Source: JAIRMO01 sp046533115
Lineage (GTDB): Bacteria; Spirochaetota; Spirochaetia; Treponematales; Breznakiellaceae
Assembly (NCBI RefSeq): GCF_046533115.1
Contig: NZ_JAJQRC010000016.1
Span: 1 to 58,823 of the forward strand
Length of the DNA: 58,823 bases
Direction: 5' to 3'
Part shown: one piece after another, positions 1 to 9,390 of the stretch
Layout: each line of letters begins with the position of its first letter
How positions within the stretch are numbered: the stretch's first letter is position 1
Notes under the pieces: generated by a model
What the model was told of the DNA's origin: nothing
The model's database searches: none
Seen by the model: only the letters and a program-made list of their open reading frames with translations
Program-made: the position numbers and the translations under genes

Positions 1-2
1 CG

Positions 3-78
3 AGAATAAAATGCCATGCATTTTATTCTAATTGCTTATGCAATAAGGAAATAACATGACCAATCGGTCATGTTATTT
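3..78. repeat. Three-hairpin intergenic element, copy 1
   Basis: Three consecutive perfect hairpins are visible: 3-14 with 18-29 (12-bp stem, loop of 3), 31-35 with 40-44 (5 bp), and 49-61 with 66-78 (13-bp stem, loop AATC). The same series occurs in reverse orientation at 39082-39182. The third hairpin lies 12 bases beyond the stop of the minus-strand CRP-like gene and is followed on that strand by a T-rich stretch, so it may also act as its terminator. The outer end of this copy may lie outside the window. Confidence 0.8.
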
Positions 79-90
79 CTGCGCGGGTCC

Positions 91-726
91 TTAGAGCTTT
101 TTGCGCTGGGAATTGACAAACCGGGCAAAATCATTGATGTTTTTCACCGTAATGTGGTTGGAAGCTATTTCCAAACGCCGTTGGGCCGCAAAATGGTTTA
201 AAATATCCCTGCCGCGGGAGGTATTGATGCCGGCCCAATGGGCAATATCATCGGTGGTGGTCTCGAAGGTCCGGCAGGCGCTGGTCTTATCAATGTCGAT
301 TTGCGTTTCATCCAGCATAAGAAACACATCGGCGATTTTAGCATGGTCGTCCTCCAGGGTGAGGGTCATGAACCGCCGTTTTGAGTCATATATCCGCTTG
401 ACTAACAGCTTGAGCAGCCGCAGGGCAATTTGGGGGTTTCCCTCCATCAGAATTTCAAAGTTTTTGCGGTTAAATTCCAACACCTTTACCACATCCAGGG
501 CAATGGCCGTGGCGGATCGGGGGGAATTTTCCAGGAGCGACATTTCGCCGAACATTTCGGAGGGCTGTAAAATATCCAGGATTTTTTCAATATCCCCGAT
601 GAGTTTTACCAGCTCCACCCGGCCGGATTGGATAAAATAAAAGGTATACCCCGGCTCAAATTCGGCAAAGATCACCTCTCCCGGTTGAAAGATCCGGCTA
701 AACCGGCTGAATGCTGCCATATCCAT
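91..726 (-). CDS. CRP/FNR-type cyclic nucleotide-binding regulator
   Basis: A 211-residue protein with an N-terminal cyclic nucleotide-binding beta-barrel (about residues 10-120) and a C-terminal winged-helix region (about 155-205). The phosphate-binding cassette is well kept (FGEMSLL followed by PRSATA, with the Arg that contacts the cyclic phosphate in family members), so cAMP or c-di-nucleotide-type ligand binding is plausible. The start is placed at the ATG of 726, two bases after the stop of the upstream gene (a second ATG lies at 720). The reading frame stays open further upstream, but that extension overlaps the previous gene and is Lys/Arg-rich junk. It is the last gene of a three-gene operon. 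Its DNA target cannot be inferred here. Confidence 0.85.
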   Translation of the reverse strand: MDMAAFSRFSRIFQPGEVIFAEFEPGYTFYFIQSGRVELVKLIGDIEKILDILQPSEMFGEMSLLENSPRSATAIALDVVKVLEFNRKNFEILMEGNPQIALRLLKLLVKRIYDSKRRFMTLTLEDDHAKIADVFLMLDETQIDIDKTSACRTFETTTDDIAHWAGINTSRGRDILNHFAAQRRLEIASNHITVKNINDFARFVNSQRKKL

Positions 727-727
727 G

Positions 728-1729
728 TTAAGCCCCCAAAGCCTTGTTCGCCGTTTTTTCCTGGGACTCATCCTCTTTCTCACCGGAAAGGGAACGGGCC
801 TTTTTGAAAAAGATCGCCGCCTGTTCCTTTTTACCGATTTTTTCATAGGACTGACCCATAAAAAAGAGGGTTTCCGCCAGTTTGGGATGTTTCGGATATC
901 TGGTGATCATCGTAGTATAATATTGTATACAATCCCGGTATTTGGCGAGTAAAAAGAGGCAGCGGCCCAGTTCATAACTGCTTTTGATGGTATATTCGGG
1001 CTCGGCATCGGCCTGTACGATATTGTTAAAGGCGATATAGGCTTGCTGGTATTTTCTCTTGAGGATACGGTCCATGGCTTCATTATAAGCCGCGGCGGTG
1101 GCGGATATGTTTTTAGGCGCCTCCACCGGGGGCTTTACCCTGACGATCTCGGGCGGAGTACGGTGACTTGCGGAAGCCTTGCCGACAGCGGCAGCCCGTG
1201 CCTGGGATTCGGCAAGTTCAAGATTTTTCTCCGCCTGGTTCGCTTTTCTTCCCAAAGGGTAATGGGTAAGATACCGGTTAAACACGTATCTGGCCTGGGA
1301 GTATTGTTTGTTTCTAAGATAATATTCCCCGATGTTAAAGAGGCCCAATTCAGGGTCCGGCTGCTCCTTTTTTTCCATCACGCTGGAAACCTGTTGGTGG
1401 ATCCGCCGTAACTGTTTGGAAAAGATCTTGAGCATCTTCATGATGATCCGGGTATTTGACAGGGCCAGGGATTCAAATTCGGGGACGGTAAAGGCCATGA
1501 TCGTAGAATCCTGCAGGGCAATGGCATTTTCTTCCCGGGGGTAGTGGCCCAGGGTCGATTTTACCCCAAAAAATTCTCCCGGCTGTACAAAATCGTGGGT
1601 GTCTTCACCGGTTTCTATATCCTGATACACCAAATTTATCTGTCCCACCTTTAAAACAAAGATCTTATCCGCCATATCTCCCTGGAAATAGATAACTGAA
1701 CCGGACCGGTACTGTAATGTTTTAGGCAC
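728..1729 (-). CDS. Cyclic nucleotide-binding domain protein with TPR repeats
   Basis: A 333-residue protein, starting at a GTG with a partial AGGTGG ribosome-binding site. Residues 1-120 form a cNMP-binding-type beta-barrel and the rest holds tetratricopeptide-like repeats (around 130-170 and 205-310, with motifs such as YLRNKQYSQARYVFNRYL and LAKYRDCIQYYTTMI). There is no DNA-binding domain, so it is probably a sensor or scaffold rather than a repressor. The binding cassette differs from the neighbouring CRP-like protein: PREENAIA replaces PRSATA, losing the usual Arg, so cyclic nucleotide binding is doubtful. It lies 11 bases after the amidohydrolase stop and 1 base before the next gene, and is clearly co-transcribed. 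Confidence 0.82.
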   Translation of the reverse strand: MPKTLQYRSGSVIYFQGDMADKIFVLKVGQINLVYQDIETGEDTHDFVQPGEFFGVKSTLGHYPREENAIALQDSTIMAFTVPEFESLALSNTRIIMKMLKIFSKQLRRIHQQVSSVMEKKEQPDPELGLFNIGEYYLRNKQYSQARYVFNRYLTHYPLGRKANQAEKNLELAESQARAAAVGKASASHRTPPEIVRVKPPVEAPKNISATAAAYNEAMDRILKRKYQQAYIAFNNIVQADAEPEYTIKSSYELGRCLFLLAKYRDCIQYYTTMITRYPKHPKLAETLFFMGQSYEKIGKKEQAAIFFKKARSLSGEKEDESQEKTANKALGA

Positions 1730-1740
1730 GTGCTTTCCAC

Positions 1741-2973
1741 CTATACCGTAGGCTCAAAGGGCAAAAAATCCAGGATTTTTTTAAAGCCTATCTTTTTTCG
1801 GGCTTCAAGATACAGCATCCCGGGATCGCCGATGACAAACATGGGCCGGTTTGCCACGGTAATACGGGAATACCCCTGGGGCAATTCCCCCCCGAATAAA
1901 TCGATAAACCGCAGCTCCCCGTAGAGGGGTTTACCCGCCAGGGTAAGGAGTTCTATGTCTTCCATAGCGGCGGAAGCCAAATTTTCATAGGGGTCGTCTA
2001 CATGGCCCCGTAACACCAGGATATCCGCCAGCTTCCCCTGTTCCAGGGTGCCAAGCTGATCCTGCATCCAGAAGGCTTTTGCGGCGTTGCGGGTAACCAT
2101 TTCGAAGATCGTCTGGGCGGGCAGATCCTCGCCGTACAATTTGCGGTACAGGTCCCGGGCATAGTGGATCTCTTCAAAAAAGTTATAGGATCCGGTGGCG
2201 GCGGAATCGGTACCGATGGTTATATTCACCCCGGCCTGCAGTAATTTTCTGATTTTGCAGGTAACATTAAACATAAACATATTCGAGGCGGCGCACCAGG
2301 AAACACTGGCCCCGGCCCGGGCTATCCTGCGTATATCCTCATCGCTGAAGGCGACTCCATGGACCAACAGGCAATGGTTATCCAAAATTCCCATTTGTTC
2401 CAGAATTTTCACCCCGTCCATGGATTCCTCATCAAAGCCCTCCGCCAGATGGGTAATAAAGGGCCAGCCGTTTTTGACCGCCCGCTGGTGCTCCACCTCA
2501 ACCCCATCGCCCCATTTAAGGTCATACGAAGAGACTTCATGGGCCAGACCGTAATCGAGGATGGCCCGGATCGGCAGCGTGGGCAAGATGGTTTTATTCA
2601 GGGCTTGGGGAAAATGGTCATTAACCGTGGTTACCCCGGAAAACAGATTTTTATAGGCGCTCAGGGTGTACAGTTCTTCCTTGGACAAACGGGAACGTTC
2701 GGTAAAGGTATCGGATGCTTTAAGATCATTATCCCAGGGGTACCAGGTTAGATAAAAAGTTCCCGGTTTAGGACCGACCCGGGGGAGGTAATTTCCCTGC
2801 AAATGGTCATGGGTATTGATAAGGGCGGGATACACAAAGGATTTCATCCCCAGATCCACGGTCAGGGCCTTATGGGCGGGAGCTATCCGTTCTCCGGAAA
2901 CACCCAGGCTGCCCGCCTTGGGGGAACCTCCTGATGTTACCACGATACCATTTTTTAGAGAATAGTTAAACAT
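1741..2973 (-). CDS. Amidohydrolase family protein (chlorohydrolase/deaminase type)
   Basis: A 410-residue metal-dependent hydrolase of the amidohydrolase superfamily (ATZ/TRZ and cytosine/SAH deaminase branch). Visible metal and catalytic motifs are NTHDH (about residue 54, first strand), THLAEG, VHGVAF and GTDSAATGS near the end of the barrel. N- and C-terminal segments look like the small beta domain typical of the family. The substrate cannot be assigned; a deamination of a purine-like or triazine-like ring is the usual chemistry. ATG start with AAAGGAC upstream. It heads an operon with two cNMP-domain proteins, an unusual pairing of a putative nucleobase enzyme with nucleotide sensors. 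Confidence 0.8.
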   Translation of the reverse strand: MFNYSLKNGIVVTSGGSPKAGSLGVSGERIAPAHKALTVDLGMKSFVYPALINTHDHLQGNYLPRVGPKPGTFYLTWYPWDNDLKASDTFTERSRLSKEELYTLSAYKNLFSGVTTVNDHFPQALNKTILPTLPIRAILDYGLAHEVSSYDLKWGDGVEVEHQRAVKNGWPFITHLAEGFDEESMDGVKILEQMGILDNHCLLVHGVAFSDEDIRRIARAGASVSWCAASNMFMFNVTCKIRKLLQAGVNITIGTDSAATGSYNFFEEIHYARDLYRKLYGEDLPAQTIFEMVTRNAAKAFWMQDQLGTLEQGKLADILVLRGHVDDPYENLASAAMEDIELLTLAGKPLYGELRFIDLFGGELPQGYSRITVANRPMFVIGDPGMLYLEARKKIGFKKILDFLPFEPTV

Positions 2974-3000
2974 CCGGAGCCGTCCTTTCTATATATCCTC

Positions 3001-3029
3001 ATTTTACGGTTGAAAATCGGAACAGTCAA
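3001..3029 (-). promoter_or_regulatory. Sigma70-type promoter of the amidohydrolase operon
   Basis: On the minus strand, TTGACT (3024-3029) and TAAAAT (3001-3006) are separated by 17 bases, about 27 bases upstream of the ATG at 2973. Confidence 0.6.
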
Positions 3030-3109
3030 CGATCTTTCCTCATCATCTTATATTTTCGGCATATTTACCCGTTTCTTAACCGGTCCCCTTCAAAATGCAG
3101 ATTTGGTGA

Positions 3110-3408
3110 CCGTAATTCTTAATGTAAAATAACTACGAACCACTCGAAAAAATACAGACTTTTGCTTCGATATCCTGAAATTAATACCCCATGTTACGCA
3201 GGAAGAATAGGATTAACCACGAACGGCACGAACACCACGAACTTTTTGTTCGAAATTTCCTCTTGTTCGTGAGGTCTGTGGTTAAATTTCATCTCTCCTT
3301 GGGTCCCGTACGTCACCTGAGTTAATACTTGAATTCTCTCTTTTGTTCGTGAGGTTTGTGTGGTTCGTGGTTCTTTTTTCTGTCCTTTGTTAAAACTAAG
3401 AATTGCTG
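3110..3408. repeat. ACCACGAAC-family intergenic repeat, copy A
   Basis: This 497-base gap between divergent genes is almost wholly repeat. A boundary CATGTTACGCAGGAAG begins at 3190, followed by ACCACGAAC(N)CACGAAC arms and inverted GTTCGTGAGG(N)GTGGTT arms, ending near AGAATTGCTG at 3408. A second, degenerate partial copy precedes it (3110-3180). No ORF of its own is apparent. Sister copies occur at 7995, 22772, 29265, 30762, 45690, 48489 and 56141. Confidence 0.8.
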
Positions 3409-3470
3409 ATTTTTTGAAGCAGCCCCTTGGAAAAATACGGATACCGCCGTATGATAAACATGAAACTTTT

Positions 3471-4349
3471 ATGATCGACCTGCATACCCATTCAAACGCC
3501 TCTGACGGCAGCTTAAGTCCCGCTGCCTTGATAAAATCAGCGGCGGATCAGGGACTTTCCGCCCTTGCTTTAACGGACCATGATACCATAAACGGTATTG
3601 AGGCCGCGCAGCAGGAGGCTTTGACCCAGGGGATCCGGTTTATTCCGGGGGTAGAGCTGGAAATTGCCCGGACCCAGGATATCCAGCAGGGGGATTTTCA
3701 CCTCCTGGGCTTGGGGATAAACCGGCCCAGCAAGGCTTTTCTGGAGGCCCTGGCGGAATTGACTCGGCTGCGGGATGATCGGAACCTGAAGATCCTGGAC
3801 TGTATGCGCGATCAGGGTATTCCGGTAACTTTGGAGGAGATACGGGCCCTGTCCGGGGGGGGGTCCATCGGAAGGCCCCATTTTGCCTCCTTCCTGGTAA
3901 ATCGGGGGATTGTTAAAAACCGGGAACAGGCTTTTTCCCGGTTTTTGGCCAAGGGGAAGCCCTTTTTTATGCCCAAAGGGGCCCTGGAATTCCGCCGCGC
4001 CCTGGGGATCATCAAGGAATCCGGGGGGCTTGCCGTTCTGGCCCATCCCATGTCCCTCTATGTTTCCTGGGGCCGGCTTCCGGCCTTGATCCGGGAGCTT
4101 GCCGAACAGGGCCTTGACGGAATCGAAGCCTGGCATCCCACCGCAAAGGTCCAGGCGTGTAAACGGCTGGAGGCCTTGGGTCTATCCCTGGGCCTCTATA
4201 TCACGGCGGGCAGCGATTTTCATGGGGAGGCCCGGCCCGACCGAAAATTGGGTATTACCGCGGGAGGCCGCAAGATAGAGAATTCCCTCCTGGAAAATAT
4301 CCCTCCCCTCGCGTCCCGCTGCCTGGTAGATACTAAGGCACCAGTTTAG
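3471..4349 (+). CDS. PHP-domain phosphoesterase (YciV/RnaM-like)
   Basis: A 292-residue PHP (polymerase and histidinol phosphatase) domain protein. Metal-binding motifs are all present in order: DLHTHSNASDG at residues 3-13, LTDHDT, GVELE, HLLGLG, GRPHFA, LAHP and GSDFHG near the C-terminus. Members of this branch hydrolyse 3',5'-nucleoside bisphosphates or short RNA 5' ends (RNase AM). The start at ATG 3471 puts the first PHP motif at residue 3, as is usual; the longer open frame upstream runs back into repeat DNA. It stands alone, with repeats on both sides. No strong ribosome-binding site is visible. Confidence 0.85.
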   Translation: MIDLHTHSNASDGSLSPAALIKSAADQGLSALALTDHDTINGIEAAQQEALTQGIRFIPGVELEIARTQDIQQGDFHLLGLGINRPSKAFLEALAELTRLRDDRNLKILDCMRDQGIPVTLEEIRALSGGGSIGRPHFASFLVNRGIVKNREQAFSRFLAKGKPFFMPKGALEFRRALGIIKESGGLAVLAHPMSLYVSWGRLPALIRELAEQGLDGIEAWHPTAKVQACKRLEALGLSLGLYITAGSDFHGEARPDRKLGITAGGRKIENSLLENIPPLASRCLVDTKAPV

Positions 4350-4809
4350 GCTTGGCGAAGCAAGCCCGGCGGGGAATTACGCCCCGCTCACTAACCTGTA
4401 GAGTCCGCGTCCACAGCCCGTAACCGGTCTGTTACCGCGGGGAATTCCAGAGCCGTGAGCGGGGCGTAATTCCCCGCCGGGCTTCGCCGGCATGGCTAAA
4501 CTGCCGGGGGTCGGGGTGGGTAAGAGGCCTTCAGCCGAATTAGGCGGAGGGGGGGGCTTTACGCCCAACCTGTAGAGTCCGCGTCCACAGCTCTTTTCCG
4601 GGAGTTTAGGCCGGGCTTCGCCGGCACGGACCTAAACTGTCGGAGTGCCGGGGGGGTAAGAGGCCTTCAGCCGAATTGGGGGGGGGCTTGAGGAAGAACG
4701 AACCACTCCTAACTCCTCTCTCCTAACTTTTCTCCCTCCTTATTCTCCTTCGTGGTAAATTTTTTAAATTCTCTATGGGTATATTTAGTGTTTACACAGC
4801 CGGAGGTTT
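4350..4809. repeat. Mosaic repeat region between PHP and yitT-like genes
   Basis: This 460-base gap has no credible gene. Besides the 28-bp inverted repeat it holds two direct repeats: a 24-base unit starting AACCTGTAGAGTCC at 4393 and 4567, and a 23-base unit GGTAAGAGGCCTTC... at 4519 and 4655. A GA/CT-rich stretch of the GAGTTAGGAG family follows at about 4690-4740. Confidence 0.75.
4364..4482. repeat. Perfect 28-bp inverted repeat (large hairpin)
   Basis: Arms 4364-4391 and 4455-4482 are perfect reverse complements (28 bp) around a 63-base loop. Outside the arms, GGCGAA/TTCGCC extends the stem across a two-base bulge. It lies 15 bases after the PHP gene stop. Confidence 0.85.
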
Positions 4810-5712
4810 TTGGATTATACTATAGTAAAAGAGATGGACGATAAAAATTCAACCTGGTATACGGTAAAGCGGTTTCTCCTGATCATTGCCGGGGCGCTGC
4901 TGATGGCTTTTGATCTCAATACCTTTGTTCACGCGGGGGGGCTGGTCCCCGGAGGTTTTACCGGGTTGACCCTGCTGATCAAGGAATGCGCCCTCCGGTT
5001 CGGCGGCGTCAGCGTACCCTTCAGCATCATCCTCTTTGTCCTGAACGCCATACCGGCGGCGATCAGTTTTAAGTATATTGGGAAATGGTTCACCATCTAT
5101 TCGGGGCTGATGGTGATCCTGACCGGTCTTTTTACGGACTGGATGCCTGCCATGTTTATCCAGGTTATCCAACTGCATGATGAGCTGCTCTCCGCGGTGT
5201 TCGGCGGCATCCTCAACGGGGCGGCGATTTGCCTCTGCCTCTATGCGGAGGCTACCAGCGGCGGTACCGACTTTATCGCCATCTTCATTTCGGAAAAATA
5301 CCGGAAGGATGCCTGGAATTATATCTTTGCCGGGAACTGTGTCATCCTCCTCCTGGCGGCTTTCCTTTTTGAGCTTAACCGGGTCCTCTATTCGATCATT
5401 TTTCAGTTTACCACCACCATGACCTTGTCCGGAATGTACCGGGGCTACCAGCAGAGGACCCTGCTCATCATTACCGGCAAAAGCAGGGAGGTCTACGAGC
5501 TTATCCGGGAAATGACCAACCATGCCGCCACCTCTTTTTCCGGCATCGGCCGTTACGAAATGGCCGAACGGGAGATGCTCTATTCGGTCGTGTCCGCCGG
5601 GGAGGTGAATGCCCTGGTCGCGGCGATAAAAAGGCTCGATCCCGATGCCTTTATCAATGTGCTAAAAACCGAGCAGCTTAACGGACGATTTTATCAGCAT
5701 CCCAAGGATTAG
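4810..5712 (+). CDS. YitT family membrane protein (DUF161/DUF2179)
   Basis: An integral membrane protein of up to 300 residues with five to six predicted membrane segments in the first 200 residues and a soluble C-terminal DUF2179-like domain (about 205-295, including EREMLYSVVSAGEVNALVAAIK). The motif HAGGLVPGGFTG in the first loop is typical of the YitT family, whose transport function is not established. Start uncertain: TTG at 4810 lies only three bases after CGGAGG, while ATG at 4834 has a weaker AAAGAG. The gene sits between a repeat region and a MIF-like tautomerase gene 34 bases downstream. Confidence 0.85.
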   Translation: MDYTIVKEMDDKNSTWYTVKRFLLIIAGALLMAFDLNTFVHAGGLVPGGFTGLTLLIKECALRFGGVSVPFSIILFVLNAIPAAISFKYIGKWFTIYSGLMVILTGLFTDWMPAMFIQVIQLHDELLSAVFGGILNGAAICLCLYAEATSGGTDFIAIFISEKYRKDAWNYIFAGNCVILLLAAFLFELNRVLYSIIFQFTTTMTLSGMYRGYQQRTLLIITGKSREVYELIREMTNHAATSFSGIGRYEMAEREMLYSVVSAGEVNALVAAIKRLDPDAFINVLKTEQLNGRFYQHPKD

Positions 5713-5746
5713 CCGCGGGAAATTCTGAAACCTAAAGGAGTAAACC

Positions 5747-6088
5747 ATGCCCTACGTTCAAGTTACCATCGGACAGAAACTCAGCGTCCCCCAAAAGGAA
5801 AAGTTGAAAAACCAACTGGGCAGTCTTATTACCATCATCCCCGGGAAAACCGAACCGGACCTTATGGTGAGTATCCAGGACAGTTCCTCCCTCTACATGG
5901 GCGGGACCGAAGCGCCCGCGGTGTACATCGATCTGCGGGTCTACACCAAAACAGACGCGGAAGCCAAAAAACGCTTTACCCGGGAACTTTTTGACTATAT
6001 CACTCGGGAATTTGGCATACCCGCCGCCCGTCAATATTTGACCATCGGCGAGTACGAACACTGGGGTTATGATGGGGAATTTCATTAG
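5747..6088 (+). CDS. MIF-like / phenylpyruvate tautomerase family protein
   Basis: A 113-residue protein matching the length and fold signature of the macrophage migration inhibitory factor superfamily: the N-terminal Met-Pro would expose Pro as the catalytic base after Met removal, and the C-terminal half keeps LYMGG and IDLRVY-like strands. Expected to be a small cytoplasmic trimer; the substrate is unknown (keto-enol tautomerisation is the family chemistry). Excellent ribosome-binding site (AAAGGAG, spacing of 7). Probably co-transcribed with the YitT-type gene. Confidence 0.8.
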   Translation: MPYVQVTIGQKLSVPQKEKLKNQLGSLITIIPGKTEPDLMVSIQDSSSLYMGGTEAPAVYIDLRVYTKTDAEAKKRFTRELFDYITREFGIPAARQYLTIGEYEHWGYDGEFH

Positions 6089-6184
6089 GGAGCCTTACCG
6101 CCATGCGGGGGGCTTGATAAACGAAGGCCCTGCTTCTGCTTGCAGGCGGCGGCAGGTAATGGTAATCTCCGGGGTTAAAAAACG

Positions 6185-6234
6185 TTAGTTTGGGGGAGGT
6201 CTCTACCCACAGGGGTAATTTTCTGATAAACTAA
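6185..6234 (+). promoter_or_regulatory. Possible structured 5' leader
   Basis: TTAGTTT (6185-6191) pairs with AAACTAA (6228-6234), enclosing an inner hairpin TACCC (6204-6208)/GGGTA (6213-6217), ending 35 bases before the next start codon. It matches no riboswitch class I recognise. Confidence 0.3.
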
Positions 6235-6269
6235 TGAGTTAAAGGCCAAACTCCATAGGGGTGTATGTT

Positions 6270-7982
<1,713 letters not shown>

Positions 7983-7994
7983 TTGCAAGGCAGT

Positions 7995-8203
7995 TAACCA
8001 CGAACAAAGGAGAGAATTCAGGTATAAATTTCAGGATATCAAAGCAAAAAATCGTGGTTGTTTTAAGAGAATTTCACCACGAAGGCGTAAAGTAGACCGC
8101 TATGCAGTTAATTAAGTGAGAAAAAGGCAGTCGAAAATCGAGTAAAGTTGGTTAGTCAGAATTATTCCCCCTGTTCGTGGTTATTTTAAACTGAGAATTA
8201 CGG
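7995..8203. repeat. ACCACGAAC-family repeat, copy G (divergent)
   Basis: It starts TTAACCACGAACAAAGGAG and ends GTTCGTGGTTATTTTAAAC with the AGAATTACGG boundary. The internal sequence is more degenerate than in copies A-C. It fills the gap after the FGE-domain gene. Confidence 0.7.
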
Positions 8204-8226
8204 AAAAATTAGTCGGGGGGGCCATA

Positions 8227-9113
8227 TCACCGGACGGATGCTACCTCTTCCACGGTCAGATGCAGGCTTTGGGCAATTACCTCCACCGAAACGCCATAGC
8301 CCTTGAGGATCCGGGCCGATTCCAGCTTTTCCCGGTAGGCTTCCGCCTGTTTTTCCTCTCGTCCCTTTTCGGTGCCTATCTGGATACCTTCCTCTCGCCC
8401 CTCTTCCCATCCTTCCTCCCGGGCAAGCCGTTTGTCCTCTAAGACACTCTCTACCAATGCGTCAAACATCGTCTGGTACTCCTTCTTCCCCACATACTCC
8501 TTCACCGCCTCTATCTCCTCAGCCGGGACTTCCAGCCGTTCCAAGAGGACCGTGATCACATCCTTTACCAGTTTAACCATCCCCTCAGGAATATTCAATG
8601 CTATCCCTTCCCAGTAGTCTCCCGGTAATCCCTTCAGATCCTGCACTTTTTTCACCCGGGATACATCCAGTCTCACCGGTACGGAGAGAAATTGGTCGGG
8701 GGTCCTGGCGGCTGTACACTCATAGGGTCCCCCCGGAGGGTCCCCCCTATGAGTGTACACCGCCACCCCACCCCACCTTTTCCCCACCGTACCGGTAATT
8801 TTCTTAAGGGGTATCCCGGCTAAAAACTCAAAAGGTGCCCTGGGATACCTTTAACCGGAGAAGAGCGGGTCTTCTGTCGTCAAATGGACTGTTTGACGGT
8901 ATCGGAGTCCCAGTTTTCGAGGAAGATGGGGAGGCGCCCAGGGGGGCACGCGGGAGCGTGTTGAGAGGATGATGGCGGCAGGGCGGGAGCCCCGAGAAAG
9001 GCCACCGTATGTGATGAAGGCTTCAGGGCGTAGCGGAGGAGGAAGTCGATAAAGAGGCGGTGGTCATCGAGGATGAGTTTAAAGCTGTTGTCTTTCGGTT
9101 TATGGATAGCCAT
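8227..9113 (-). pseudogene. Broken Rpn-type PD-(D/E)XK nuclease gene
   Basis: Two minus-strand fragments belong to one decayed Rpn/PDDEXK_2-family gene. The N-terminal piece begins at ATG 9113 behind a good GGAGG and reads MAIHKPKDNSFKLIL, the usual start of one branch, but runs into a stop at 8880 after DSDTVKQSI. The C-terminal piece (8227-8787) has the typical charged tail: an Arg/Glu-rich coil (EEGWEEGREEG), then a helix-turn-helix-like end (AQSLHLTVEEVASVR). The catalytic middle is missing or scrambled, and a 47-bp palindrome lies inside the C-terminal fragment. Rpn proteins are DNA nucleases linked to recombination and mobile elements. An intact relative of the family lies at 36566-37435. 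Confidence 0.75.
8713..8759. repeat. 47-bp palindromic element in the Rpn remnant
   Basis: TGTACACTCATAGGG (8713-8727) and its exact reverse complement (8745-8759) flank a C/G-rich centre. The hairpin is longer than chance would allow and interrupts the decayed coding region. Confidence 0.75.
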
Positions 9114-9184
9114 GAAATACCTCCGGGAGTAATAAGGCACGGGGATGCAGGGTGCTTTAGTTTTTGGGAAAAAAATATAAAAAA

Positions 9185-9290
9185 CGAGGAAAAAACAGCT
9201 AGGAGTGGGGAGCTAGGAGTGAGGAAATGTATTGTTGAACCGACCAATTTCATAACTCCTCTCTCCTCCCTTCTCACTCTCTTTTTCTTT
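9185..9290. repeat. GA-rich hairpin repeat (GAGTTAGGAG family)
   Basis: AGCTAGGAGTGGGGAGCTAGGAGTGAGG on the left faces ACTCCTCTCTCCTCCC on the right, an imperfect inverted repeat like those at 4690-4740, 43727-43784 and 48595-48650. It sits upstream of the iron operon promoter. Confidence 0.55.
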
Positions 9291-9321
9291 TCAAAAAAAA
9301 TGTTAAATTCCACAAACATAC

Positions 9322-9350
9322 TTGACATAAAAGTTAGTCAATGCTATCTT
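9322..9350 (+). promoter_or_regulatory. Promoter and possible operator of the iron uptake operon
   Basis: TTGACA (9322-9327) and TATCTT (9345-9350) are separated by exactly 17 bases. Between and over the -10 lies a dyad, AAGTTAG (9331-9337) and CTATCTT (9344-9350), spaced by six bases. For an iron uptake operon this is a good place for a metal-responsive repressor, but the half-sites are not a textbook Fur or DtxR box. Confidence 0.65.
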
Positions 9351-9390
9351 CTTCAAGAAGTTTGATCCTATTAACAATGAGGGTTAATTG

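Noticed and set aside
3200..3370. CACGAAC units considered as a CRISPR array
   Set aside because: Units are 7-11 bases without spacers of constant length and are arranged as inverted arms; no cas genes are near.
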